A DNA stretch of 64,000 nt from Sciurus carolinensis (lineage: Eukaryota; Chordata; Mammalia; Rodentia; Sciuridae). This document shows positions 35,801 through 47,722 of this stretch, piece after piece. The stretch covers positions 1,302,001 through 1,366,000 of the forward strand of contig NW_025920104.1 in NCBI RefSeq assembly GCF_902686445.1, in the 5' to 3' direction. The position numbers and the translations under genes were made by a program. Position 1 is the stretch's first letter; the number at the start of each line of letters is the position of its first letter. The notes beneath the pieces were generated by a model, which did no database searches, was not told where the DNA came from, and saw only the letters and a list, made by a program, of their open reading frames with translations.

Positions 35801-38231
35801 CTGCAGGTTCAGAGACAGTGCAGTAGAAAAAGAAATCAGAAACTGCATGAAAAAAGAGAAATAATGGAAGGAGACAAGTAGAATATGTGGAGAAAGAAAA
35901 AGTGAGGAAGCATCATGCTGGAGAGGATTGCAGGACTGCTGGTCTCCTGAGGATATGGCCTTGGTGGGGCAGAACACTTAGAGAGGGAAGGTGGTGATTT
36001 TGACTGAGACTTAGAATCCTCTTCAGAGTCTCCCCACTCCCCTGAATTGGGAACTTACCTGATTTTAAGAGTGAATCTAATCGATGCACATGAAGCACAG
36101 ATGGCTGATGGGTTCCAGGCAAAGTCTACCAGAATTCTGTGAATTCTATCAGGGATAATGTAATGAGACACAGAATGCACTCATACTGTGGAATTTCAGG
36201 ACACAGTGCACAGTCATGATGGGTACAGTGGCCTCCCCACAACACCTTATTGAAAGGCAGGAGTCCCATGGCCTAGGAGGCTTCCTGCCACCGAAGCATA
36301 GGTTAGACACTTCTCTGGAAACAGGCTGATCTCTGAGTTATATCATAAACTCTGGAGGTTTATTGTGATGTTGTAAGCAAATTGACCTCAGGCCAATGTC
36401 CTCTGAAAAATAACCCATTTCTTCACTCTGTCCTTGTGTCTCACAGGGGCAAAGCCCTTCTGTTGAGCAGCCATGGGACCAGCCTACCTGAGAACATGAC
36501 ATCCTACTGTCACCAGCAGTGGCTTTGCATGGTTGGTCACCTGTACTATGCTGTCAGGAAATAATCTCTGACCTGTACAAGTTTCCTTCACTCAGTAGAC
36601 AGTATCTTCAATCTCTGCAGGTTCTGGGGTCAATAATTTTATCAGATGGGGTCCATGCTCCCTGAAGAGAAGCCCAAAACCAGTGAGCCTTTTGCCTTTG
36701 TCCACTGATAGAAAAAGGTTTGTCCTGCTCTTGAGCAAGATCACTGTCTAGGGATCATCTTCAGAGGATTCTCATCCTGAGCTTCCTCTTCCAGATTTCA
36801 CCTGGGATTAGAGACTTGTCTCTGTCTCCCATTACCACAGAGGTGTTCTTTCAAAAATAGTTGATGAATGTATACCATACTTGGGAGGCTACAATACTAA
36901 GTATTATGGGTCCTCAGTAGTTGCAAGCTAGCAAGGGAGAAAGAGGACTAGCAGACAATTGTCATCCAATATGCTGAACAGAGAGAGAGCAGTTTACTGT
37001 GGAGACACAGGTCAGTGTGCCCTGCACTTGATCAGCTGGGCCATGACCTGAAGGACAATCAGAAGATGATAAAATAAAGTGGGAAGTGTGGGGAGGGAAT
37101 TTTTCCAGAGGACAGCATTGGAGAAGCCCAGGGGCCAGCTGCATGTTGTAGGAATCAGAGGGATTCAGCAGCAAGAATAGAGGGTGAATGATGTAGAGTG
37201 TGGTAGGGACATGGCAAAGACCTCAGGAGTCTGGTTCACACTCTGATTATCATACTGAGGGCAAGGCAAGGGAATTTCATGTGTTTGCTGGGTTCCTTGC
37301 TCATCATAGGTTGTTTAGGAAGATCCACCTGGATTCCTCTCTCCCTGGTGGACATAAGGTTGCCCTGGTCCTGGTTTCAGGAAGGACTGGGTGAGGAGTA
37401 CCCTGGAGCTGGGCTTCAGTATTGGTTCACCTTCTTTGTCAAGGGTTCTGAGCATCAAGGTGTCAGTGATGCAACCATGAAAATATATTACAGAACCAAA
37501 AGGGGATCATACACAGCAAAAAGAGGGTGCAGATCATTTCGGGTCCCAGCACAGCTACAAGAAGGACACCACAGTTGGGTGGAACAGGAGGCTTTTCCAG
37601 GATGAAAGGACTACTGCAACCTGTCCACTGAGGAAGGTTCAGCTCTGACACAGGGGAAGGTATGTCTGAAATGAAAACAGGCACACTCCACATTTGGGGT
37701 CCTGTCCTGGCCAAGGGGCAGTCCTGGGGACCCAAAGACCCTCTCCTCTGCAATCCATTCTCCCACAGCCCAAGTTGGGAGCACTCTCTTGCCACACTCT
37801 GTGTTTTACAAAACAACTCTATCACACTCTCTGGATTTAAACCTAAGGGTTTAAAAACTGCCTCATTTTCACCAGAGAATGAGTAGCTTTAAGGCTGGGC
37901 TGGGCCTTATACAGACCTTTGCACAGTGCCTAGAGTAGAGCCTGTTGATTGTGGATGGTGAGCAGATGTGGGTGGGGGCAGGGGGGAAGGGGGAAGGCAA
38001 GGAGGCATGGTGCAGGGATGGCAGGAAGGAAAGAGAGACAAGAAATTGCCTGGTGGCAAGCTGTTGGCATCAATACCATCCAAGATGCTGAAAAACTAGA
38101 AACACCCTAAGTGATGAGCAATGGAGAAAACATTAAACCCATTCTGGCTCTTCCACTGTGTGTAATATTTCAGAACAAAGTAAATAAACTTATGAAATGC
38201 ATGGAAAAATTAAAATATAATCACACCCAGT
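32833..38231. other. Gene-free stretch
   Basis: Mostly unique-looking sequence. An L2/MIR-like fragment lies at about 34200-34322 ('acagtgcctggtacaacata', 'tcaataaatgtattttgaat'). Several 60-120-codon frames on both strands (e.g. 35121-35450 plus, 37463-37825 minus) show no domain, conserved motif or exon-like boundaries. I cannot support any of them as genes. Confidence 0.45.
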
Positions 38232-38960
38232 GATAAGGTGGAATAATGCCATCCCTGCACCAGTCCACATGCTCACTACACATCCCTCAATTCTGGGCAG
38301 TACAGCCCATCTCTCCTCTGCTGCCCTCATGCAGAGGCTCCTGTGAACTCAGGGCACATTCTCATATGTCACCCCTAGGGATTGCGGCCATCCTTCTTGG
38401 GCAAATCTCACTCATAGAATCTAGGGAGTGGCAAGCCACATGGTCATAAGTCACCCTGAGGATTCTGGGTAGTGCAATCTTCCCTTGAAGGCTCACCTCT
38501 ATGCTCCAGGGAGGGCAGAACAGATGCTCAAAATGCAACCTGGTAATTCTGTGTAGTACTCATCATCTCTACACTGTAGACCTCATGCAGAGTCTCCTGG
38601 GAGCTGCAGACCACATGTTCACCACACACCACTGAGGAACCTGAACAGAATAACTCATTCTTCATATACAGCCTTCACCCAAAATCTCCTGGGTGCTGAA
38701 ACACACATGCTCATAGGGCACCCTGAGGATTCTGGGTAGTTCAGCCCATCCTATCTCAGCAGCACTACTCAGAGGCACCTGAGATTTCTCTACCACATGC
38801 TCATCACAATCGCCTGAGGATTCTAACATTGTTAACCATCACTTTTGTGTGACCCTCATGCAGAGGCTCCCAGGATCTGCAAGTCACATACCCACCACAC
38901 ATCCCTAAGGATTCTGGCTAGTGCATCCTATCCCACCTGTTAAGCCTCACTCGGAAGATC
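38232..38960. repeat. Degenerate ~95-bp minisatellite, about eight units
   Basis: Units share 'ctcatgcagaggctcc', 'cacatgctcatcacac' and 'ctgaggattctgggtagt', and recur through the interval with substitutions and indels. Confidence 0.8.
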
Positions 38961-41344
38961 TAACCCTCCAGGAGACTAAGCCCCACATTAATGGGATAGG
39001 CATTCCCTACACTGCGACATCTAGTACTAGTCATTATGATGGGGCATCCCTTCATACTGACAAGAATGATTCTTGAACACACACAGTGTGTAGTGGACTA
39101 TTGATCTTGCTCTTGTAATGTCCAGGAGACTTTTCTCTTGTTGATCAACTCCTCCTGCAGGTCTTCAAGGCAAGCTAGGTAGGCCAATGCTGTTGGTGCA
39201 CCTAGGCAGAGGATTTTCCATCTTCTTTTATTCTGGTAGAGTGAAGGGGTAAAAGCCCTAATAAATGTCACAAAATTAATTTTTCATTTAAAAGCAATTT
39301 TATCTAATCATGTCCTTTCTTCTAACATTTTTCTCTTTGAGGACCTCAGTGATATTGTTCCTTTATTAGGCAATTTTAATAAAAAGGAGTATTAATGAAA
39401 GTACTATTCTTGTGCTTGTAATTTGTCACTGAGTCTTCAAAAGGAAAGTACTTGTTGCAGACATGAGATTGCTGTCAGCGACATTGATGGACAGCTGTTG
39501 GGTGGACCTAATTTACTGACCATGGACTTAGAAGTATGATGTGCAAAATGTGTTAGTGCTGTGTGATAAAGAGAATAGGGGGTGATATCATACTCTAACA
39601 TCATTGATGAGAACAAAGTATATAAGAAAAATTTCTGACATGCAGATCTGTCACCAAGATGTAACAGTCCTGAGCCTGAATTCTAGTAGGGGAAATCATA
39701 GAGAAATAAGTGGAACTTCTGCAGACTGTTTGGATACACAGAATCAAAAATTCTATTTCCCATCAATGATGCACTCCTTATCCTTGGTTTTCATGGGCCT
39801 ACAACAATAGTAAGAGGAAAGGGCTCCCATGTTCTGCTGGGTGGGCAAACACATTAGTTGCCACTCAGACATGCATTGTTGATGTGTCCTCCAGACACCA
39901 TATAAACACTGTCCTCCCAGACTTTTCTAGCATTGTGGGAATCAGAGTTCCATCTTGGGGATACAGTCTACTATTTTTCATAGATTTTCATGTTTCATGG
40001 ATTTGTTACCATGTTTATAAAATGTTTTTCATCTATTATTTCTTGACCACTTTGTTTAATCTTAGGAGATTTCTGAAGTATCTTGCTCTTAATTTGCCTG
40101 AAAGCATTATTTTTCTTAATTTTATATTAGCACAATGTTTGCAAAAAGGTTTTTCACATTATTCAGAATTTAAATGAGATTTAAATACTTCTGACATTAC
40201 TCAATAAAATTATTTTTACATAGGATAGACAATTTATGATTAGCTAGAACATTGAAAATTACATGGACTTATTAGTTGCAATTCTTTAAGTGAAAAGGCA
40301 TAACTAGCAAAATCACTGTTTCTTAATATAGCACAATTTAAAAATTGTTATTTTAAATGCCATTGGAAGTTTGGAAAGTCAACCTATGGAAAAGGACATT
40401 TTACAAATACAATTTGAATAGAGAGGAGTTAATTACAAAGCATTTCCAAATTAACTAAAATGAAAGAAGAAACTCCAGAAATAGAAAAAAAAAAAAAACA
40501 AAGATGCATTGCACTTTGTTAATCTAGATGTCTCACAAACCACTATGTCCAATGTTTAAACATTAAAATATTAAGCAGGTGATCTTAACATATGCAATTA
40601 ATACTAAAGCTGATTTAAGAATGAATTCTGCTTCAAGTTTGCCTTTGTAATCTCCATTTATTCCTTTTTTGCTTCATGATGTTATAAAATGTTTAATTGC
40701 ACTATTGATGCATGAGCTCACTACAACCACATTTTTGAAGTTCTATAATTTAAGGTCATAAAACATGGAAAACTGGAAACTACCAGTGATTTGTTATATT
40801 ATTGAAAATGAACAGACTTTGTTTTAAAAGTTAACATTAGAAGCTGCGATATGTATCTTAGTGGTGGTTTAACTAGCATGCATGGAGTCCTGCATACAAT
40901 TCCCAGCAAAACCATGTAAAATGATGAATCATAGAATGTGAATGTTACTAGCATGTCATGTAGCATTAAACTTGCCAAAGTCAGTAATGCGGTCTTAAAA
41001 GCTAAATACTAGTTTCAACATTATTTTCTGTAGTTTATTATTTTGAGTAATTTTTTTTCTTCATAATTTTTTAAAAAAGAATGTTGACATGTTTAATGTT
41101 TATAAGATTTGGATTATTTTCATAAGATGTGGATGATGTGTTTTTTGTTCAAATTAAATATTGCTTATTTTTAGAAGGCATAATCTTCAATACCATATTA
41201 TTCTTCACAAACACTGATAAGCATTAGTTTTACTTTAACATTATTAGATTTCTTCATCATGCAAATAGGTTATAAACATCAAAGTTGTATCACTGAAACA
41301 TAATTATATTTAAATTCATAAACTTTTAGTTTAGATCCAAAGTC
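38961..41344. other. Gene-free AT-rich stretch
   Basis: It contains one degenerate ID-type SINE at 40842-40921 ('atgtatcttagtggtggttt', 'tgcatacaattcccagcaaa'). Otherwise AT-rich, with no supported gene. Confidence 0.5.
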
Positions 41345-41640
41345 ACTTTAAATGAAGAACTTTTAACCAGTTAAACAAAGCAGTTTATTGAACAAGTCAT
41401 AAGGTGCAATCCAAGAGCACAGGAGAAAGAGTAGAGGCACAGGATCAGGCAGCACTTAGAGACAGAAAAAAGTTGCAAGGTACAAAACATCTCAACTGTT
41501 AACAAAGTCAGCTTTGCATGTTGCAATTGGTGTTTATCTCATTTGGTCAGTTCAGATCTTCCTGCAGTGATTGGCTGGGACTCTTTGTTAGTTACAAAAG
41601 AATTCTCTTGGTTAGGCTTTCAGTGGTCTAAATACTAAAT
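41345..41640 (-). repeat. Probable LTR (antisense)
   Basis: The plus strand has 'aaacaaagcagtttattgaa' (the complement carries AATAAA) followed by 'caggatcaggcagcactta' and 'cagtgattggctgggactct' (CCAAT-type on the complement). The composition suggests an antisense LTR. Ends not determined. Confidence 0.4.
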
Positions 41641-42970
41641 TAGCTTGCAAATAGAAATTAATTTGGGGGTGGGAGAGCCAGAGAAGAAGGATGTGTATAT
41701 GAAGACATGGAGTCACACTAACCTTTCAACACCCTATATTTCCATATGGAATTGTAAACAACAATCCAGGATCTTGTGTTTAAGGGAAAATGACACTGAG
41801 GTGCTTCTGGCAGAATGTGACTTATCCCCAACTAACTGCCAGTCTTGTAAAGTTGCAATATTGTCCATGGGTCTGCAAAAGACCAAACTCATGGGAAAGA
41901 TGAGCACCATGGTGCATCTGACTTCATCATACACCTCAGCTGCAGCAAAACCATGCAGATTTCTAGGGTGCTGCAACCATCGGACTCAGCACAGGCACTA
42001 GGATATGAGGGAAGTCAACACCACATTTCTTAGGCTGGATCACCTCTACTGATTTTTCTTGAGTTTAAATGTTTAGATTTTTAAATGTTTAGATATTTGT
42101 GTCTCTCAGAGGTTTAGGATATAGCTGGTCTTCTGTATGTGCAGATCCACATCATCATATCCAACCAACCTTAGCTGCAAAATATCTAGAAACAATTCTA
42201 TATGTACTAAATAAATAGGTACATTTTTCATTGTTATTACTGCCTAACCTGTTAGATAGTGTTTGATTCTACTGGGTATTATATATAATGTCCATGTGGT
42301 TTAGAGCATGCAGCATGGTTTATGAGGGTTACATGCAAATACTACTCCATTTTCTATGAATGACATAACTACCCCTGGGTTTTGGTGCTTGTGTGGGTCC
42401 TGAAACCCATCCAAACCAGAAGTCAAAGGATTTCTGGTGATGCTAACCCTCTGCAAAGTTTAGCTGATGTCTGGTCCAGGCTACAGTCTCACAGATATGG
42501 TGTTTTATGTCTCCAGCATCACACTGGTTATTGAAGGAAGTTCACCAAGGGAACAAACTCGGAATCCTCCCAGAGTGACTGGGAGGGCCAGGAATGGGAT
42601 AGGGTTTCAGTTTTACAAACTGATTGAAAGAGTGGAATTCCTTTGATTGGGGTGGGACCATGACCTGCTGGAATTTAAAATTCTGGAAATGGACAGAAAG
42701 ACAAGATATTTTCGGACCCCTACCTGTCCAGTTTCTATGAATACTCCAGCAGTTGTAAAGAGATGTGACTCCTACTCTTAGCTCCACCCCTTCCCATCCC
42801 CCACCCCACAAGAACCAGTGGGCATTCAGCCTCCTCCCCCTTCTTCTGAGAGCACTGGCAGGGTGATATTCACAGAAATCTGGTGATCTCCTGCTGTGCA
42901 CAAGGGAGCACTGGCCTGGGGATCATGGTGGGGTCCACATTCGTGGTTAGGGGAGCATCTGCTCACCTAG

Positions 42971-43111
42971 ATGTGTATGGGACTGCTCTCCCCAGGCTCT
43001 GCCCCTAACTCCATGCTCAAGGCGATCAAGACTGGCAGCATTGATAGGAGCCAGGTGGTGCACTCTGGTTGGCTGAGAAAATCACCCCCAGAGAAGAAGT
43101 GGCAACTCTGT
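42971..43111 (+). pseudogene. GAB4: GAB4-like exon 1: start of PH domain
   Basis: Forty-seven codons from ATG at 42971 to the donor GTGAGT at 43112, phase 0. The N-terminus (~30 residues) is poorly conserved. Residues ~31-43 read HSGWLRKSPPEKK, the hallmark first beta-strand of GAB-family PH domains. The last codons (QLC) join in frame to exon 2 (AWRKCW), as in GAB genes. The ATG chosen is the first in this frame after an upstream stop-rich stretch, and another Met lies at codon 15. No promoter element is evident; sequence upstream of the ATG is moderately GC-rich but not a strong CpG island. Confidence 0.8.
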
Positions 43112-43574
43112 GTGAGTATGGGCAGGTGTGGGTGCTGGGAGAATCCATGGGGCTGGCAGGCAGTAGGAGCAGACTGGGGTGCCTTCTCTACAGATTCTCC
43201 CCAAGTGGAAACTCAACCAATTTCAAAGTTTATTTTGAGGGCTTGGGAGAAAAAGAGTGGATTTCAGGGGGCCACAGATACCATGGAAGTTCATACTGAG
43301 GATCAAGCAGGGACCGGCCCTCCCCCACTCCTGTGGTCACTTTTAGTGGTTCACAGCTGCTGTTGATGAGCAATGCTGACTGTACTCTTTGTTTCTTTTA
43401 ATTTAAAGCTGTAGTGAAAGGAAGATGTGCAGTACCTTTCCACTCTTGTCCAGTGGCTCTTTCTTGCAATGTCTCATTCTTGTCTTGTGAAAGGCACCTT
43501 GCATGCTTGTTGCTGGTTTTTCTCCTCTGAACCTCCTGGATAAGACTTACTCCTGTGCTACAACCATGAGTCTG

Positions 43575-43665
43575 AAGTTCCATTAAAATGGAACTTACAG
43601 GGAAGATTGGAATTACAGGGTAAATTGGAATTACAGGTAAAATGGAATTACAGGGTAGATTTCAG
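43575..43665. repeat. Short tandem repeat, ~20-bp unit
   Basis: 'ggaattacagggtaaatt'-like units recur four times with small changes. Confidence 0.8.
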
Positions 43666-44552
43666 AACTCCAACCTACATATGCAGCTGAAATGTGATGC
43701 CTCTAGTGTCTCCCAGTGAGCACAGACTCACCACATACAGAACCCTGCATCCCACACCTACTCAGTAAATGGTACCACCAGCAAGTCACTTGTCTGGTGA
43801 GAAATGTGGAAACCATTTTTGAACTAATGTCACCCAGTAACACTTGGCTGACTCCTACCAGACTAACTACCCTGGCTATGCATGACCCGCCCACCACCTT
43901 GAGGCTGAGCATTGCTCATTTCTGACAGCCACCTGGGAGTTCATCTCTGTGCCAGGCTCTGTGCTTGGATCATTCACCTCTTATTAATTCAGTATTTTTC
44001 AACCTGCCAGCAGGGTCATCTAGTTTTGTCCTGTAGCCTGAACTCTTAAAAGTAGTAAATGTTTTATACTGAGAAAATTGAAGACCCACACTGAGTCAGA
44101 AATGGTAAAGAGTCTAGTGCCCTTTACCCAGCCTTCCTGGGTGACCTCATTTGAAACCCTGTGTTGTGGCCTTATCAGGTGCTGTCATCAGCACTGTCAG
44201 AATGTAGAAGGCCTCCAATGCTGAGAGCCCTTCCTCTCTCCCTTTCTCTTCACCTCTGCCCCTACCCTCTGTCCTGCTACATCCTTCACCCCTTACATCC
44301 ATGAAGCTGTCCTCTGTGTCTGTGAGCTGGTCATCTCACCAGTGTTGCTTCAGTGGATTTAGATGGTGTGTTATGGTTCAAATGTTTTCAGCATGAGTCT
44401 CTGGGTACCTGTCCCAGCTGTTATGTGTCAACAGTTCATTTTCTCTTTAATATGCAGTGTCATTGTCCATGATTGTACCAGTCTTTTGGCTCGACCATTT
44501 GCCCACTCATTTTAGTTCAGGAATTCACATGCCTAAGGACATTGAATGTAGG

Positions 44553-44905
44553 GTGTGCCAGGCTAGCTCAGGCATAGGTAAGAGCCACAGAGTCAGGACC
44601 CAGACCCTGGTACTTGGATAGGAGCAGGCTTGTGGCAAGCAGCCTGCAAACTGATTTATTGCAGGAGAAACCATACATTTTATAAGTTTCTTGTCCAGTC
44701 ACAATATGCCACAGGGGATCAGACCACCAGGGTCCTATACAGGTTTTCTTGGTAACACTAGGTCAACTTGGGCCAGTTCTTTACATTCCTAGGTGGTCAG
44801 AGAGGAATGCTCCTCTCTGCAAGTTTACACACTTGAGATATTAACTGCTGCAAGCCAAGAACTAGGATTTCTCCCAAGAATTGAACTCCTTTCATGTGAT
44901 TGTAT
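44553..44905 (-). repeat. LTR (antisense) in GAB4-like intron 1
   Basis: The complement carries AATAAATCAGTTTGCAGG and ends ...GCCTGGCACA. On the plus strand the element begins 'gtgccaggctagctcaggca'. The upstream limit is uncertain. Confidence 0.55.
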
Positions 44906-45035
44906 TCTCATAGAATTTGCCCCCTCAAGTTTTTGGCATTTTCTTTAAGCTTTGTTTGTTTTATTTTATGTTGAATTTTGATAATACCTTACACACTTAA
45001 GATAGTAGCCATATGCTCCAAGTGTGTTTTGCATT

Positions 45036-45115
45036 TTCTTTCTTTCTTTTTTATCATGGGGTTTCCTGGGGATTGAACCCTGGGATCCTTTATAAATTGA
45101 CCTACATCCCAAGTT

Positions 45116-45190
<75 letters not shown>

Positions 45191-45300
45191 GACTTTCCTT
45201 TACTTTTGTTTTTAAGATTGGGATCTCACTAATTTGCTGAGGCTGTCCTTGAATTAAAACTGAGGTATTCCTCCTGCTTCAAATTCCCACATTTTTGATT
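45036..45300 (-). repeat. Composite SINE with expanded CTTT tract
   Basis: The plus strand shows 'tggggattgaaccctgggat', then (CTTT)n at 45114-45190 (about 18 units), then 'gggatctcactaatttgctg'. The tetranucleotide run occupies the place of the SINE's poly-T linker. Confidence 0.8.
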
Positions 45301-45647
45301 GACACACTGAGCTTCTATTTCCACTCAGCCTATAACTTGTCTTTTTATCTACTGAACCAGGGTCTTAACTGAGTACATGTTTATAGGTGTATTAATCTTT
45401 CCTATCCTAGATTGAAATTTTTTGGCAAATTTGTGAATGCTTAGTTTAGACCTATGTCCCAAAGATTTCCCCATTTATATAAATTTTGTTTTCCAAAATT
45501 TTGGGTCCAAACTATCCCCCAAAAGCTCAGATGTCAGTGTAGCAGTGTAGCAGAGGTAAGACAACTGAATTACAAGGACTTATCAGTGAGTTAACTCATC
45601 TCATCAGTGAGTTCACCCATGTTGTGGAATAATAATTTGCAGCAGGC

Positions 45648-45731
45648 TGCTTATAGCTCTGTGATATAGCATCTACCCAGCAAGTGTGAGGCCTTGGGTT
45701 CCATCCCCTGTATTGGCAAAAATAAAAAAAA
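45648..45731 (+). repeat. ID-type SINE
   Basis: 'tagctctgtgatatagcatc', 'cagcaagtgtgaggccttgg' and 'gttccatcccctgtattggc' followed by an A-rich tail. It is directly next to the (AT)n tract at 45738-45779. Confidence 0.75.
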
Positions 45732-45737
45732 TTAGAC

Positions 45738-45781
<44 letters not shown>

Positions 45782-46488
45782 CACTTACTGAGAGATGTAG
45801 AAAGTGACAAGGCGCTGGGTTTTGGCTGTAGGAATTGGATCCCAGGGTGCTGTCTGTGGGACTGTAAGTCCACTTACTCTCTGTCTCTCCTGCTTTCTGG
45901 TTACCAAGAGCTGAGCAGCTTTCCTGTTACATGTCCCTCCATCATGATGTTTCTGCAGTGGAGTTAGCTGACCATGCTTTGATACCATAAATTTAAGTAA
46001 TCCTGTGCTCCTCTGAGTTGCTCTTGTCAGGTGTTTTGTTCACAGTTATCAGAAGCTCACAACACACTGCATCTTACAATGTTGTGTTTTCTTTCATTTC
46101 CATAGTCCACTTTAATTTTTGTGTAAGGTTTGAGACAGCTCATTTCCTTTATGGCAATGGTCAATGACTACTCTCTCTGCACCATTGTTGCCAAGCCACC
46201 CTTCTTTCACTGAATTAGCCTCTTAGTTTTGTGCAAAGTCAATTGACACATTTCTCTGGGTCTCTTTCTAGTGCTCTGTTCCAATCTCTTGTCCCTGTGT
46301 CTCTTTCTCTGTCAGTCATCACAGGTAGTCTTCATGAGTGTGGTCATGCCATGAGTCTGACAGTTTGGTGGACTAACTCCTCCAGCTTATTCTTTGTTTT
46401 CAAGTTGTTTTAGCTGTTATCTTTCTTCTACCTTCCAAACAAAGTTGATAGTAAATGTGTTTGCATCTAAAATGCCTAGTTGTGATTT

Positions 46489-46702
46489 GTTTTGCCAGAG
46501 GGGCGGGGAGCTATGAGAGATTGAACTCAGGAGCACTCGACAACTGAGCCACATTCACAACCCTATTTTGTATCTTATTTAGAGACAATCTCACTGAGTG
46601 GCTTAGCATCTCACTTTTATTGAGGTTGGCTATAAACTCCTGGTCCTTCTGCCTCAGTCTCCAGAACCACTGGGATTACAGGTGCACAACACTGTGTCCA
46701 GC
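46489..46702 (-). repeat. Composite SINE (antisense)
   Basis: Plus-strand 'gagattgaactcaggagcac', 'gacaatctcactgagtggct' and 'ccactgggattacaggtgca' give the reverse complement of the composite SINE. Confidence 0.85.
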
Positions 46703-47307
46703 TCTTGATGTGGTTTTGAGAGGAATTTTCTTGCTAAGTATTTTCCTACATCAGGTGGTGATTTGGCTTTTGATTCAATAATCAAAAAAGAGTCAAGAGA
46801 CTCAAGGAGAGAAGAGTCTGTTATATCAACATACTCTTCTGTTTGCTTCATGTTTTCTTCCTGCTGATATCACCTAGGCCCTCCTTTCACCATTCCTTTC
46901 TAGACAGAGACATCCTCTGGCCCTTCCCCAGGGCAGGATTGCTGGTGTCAAGTCCGTTGTTGCCTTCACTGGAGAACATCTCTCTTACCTCTTCATTCTG
47001 AAGGGTATTATCACTGGATGGCAAATTATGAGAGCTCTTATCATTTTGCACATTAAAAATGTGTGCCACTTTCCTCTGGCTTTCATCCTTGCAATGAAAA
47101 TTTCAATGTCATTCAAAGGACTGGTAGTGTAGAAAACTTTGAGGTTTTTCTCTGAAGAGAAGTAACAAAACTGGGCCATAGCTGGAGAGGACCACTACAT
47201 CAAGTCAAGCCTCTGTTGTTTTTATCTATGATAGGAGAGGTTTGGTGCCATGAGCAGCCTGAAGGTTCCACACTCCACAGTATTATCTTAGTGAACCATG
47301 ATAAACT

Positions 47308-47432
47308 TTGGAGCACCTAGCATGGTGACCCAGCAATCCAGAAAGTTGAAGCAGAAGGATCACAAGCTCCAGGAAAATCTGTGCAACTTAGGGAGACCTC
47401 ATCTCAAAATAAAATTAAGGAGAAAAACCTTT
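47308..47432 (+). repeat. 7SL-like SINE fragment just upstream of exon 2
   Basis: 'cacctagcatggtgacccag', 'gaagcagaaggatcacaagc' and 'tagggagacctcatctcaaa' with an A-rich tail. It ends about 50 bp before the exon 2 acceptor. Confidence 0.7.
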
Positions 47433-47484
47433 GAAATAATGAGTGAATTTCTTACCTCTTCTTACTCCTTCTGGTGGAGTTCAG

Positions 47485-47722
47485 GCCTGGAGGAAATGCT
47501 GGTTCATCCTGAAGGACAACCGGCAATGGGATAACCCAGATGTCCTGGAATACTATAAGCATTACCAGTCCAAGAAGGTTTTGAGGATCATCTTCCTGAA
47601 CCTCTGTAAGCAGGTGAATGTCAATGTCACCTTTCACAAGAAAAAGACAAAGGAGGACATGCATAAGTGGGTGCAGAGCATCTGCAAGGTCTGCGGCTTC
47701 CAGCAGGAATTTGAAAGCATAG
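47485..47722 (+). pseudogene. GAB4: GAB4-like exon 2: PH domain, internally deleted
   Basis: Acceptor AG at 47483-47484, phase 0. Residues read AWRKCWFIL, then NPDVLEYYKHY, then IRIIFLNLCKQV (variant), FHKKK, and then directly TKEDMHKWVQSIC and VCGFQQE. Between FHKKK and TKEDM, family members have about 20-24 more residues (the beta-strands around YxFDI and FYLVA). Their absence is in frame and removes the centre of the domain. The conserved Trp of the C-terminal helix (KWVQ) is kept. The exon ends in phase 1 at a weak donor, GTACAC (47723). Confidence 0.85.

Larger units (their letters stand above)
43112..47484 (+). other. GAB4-like intron 1
   Basis: It holds a short GGAATTACAGG tandem repeat (43575-43665), an antisense LTR (44553-44905), a SINE with a CTTT tract (45036-45300), an ID-type SINE (45648-45731), an (AT)n tract (45738-45779), another SINE (46489-46702) and a SINE fragment (47308-47432). 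No other exon was seen. Confidence 0.6.
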
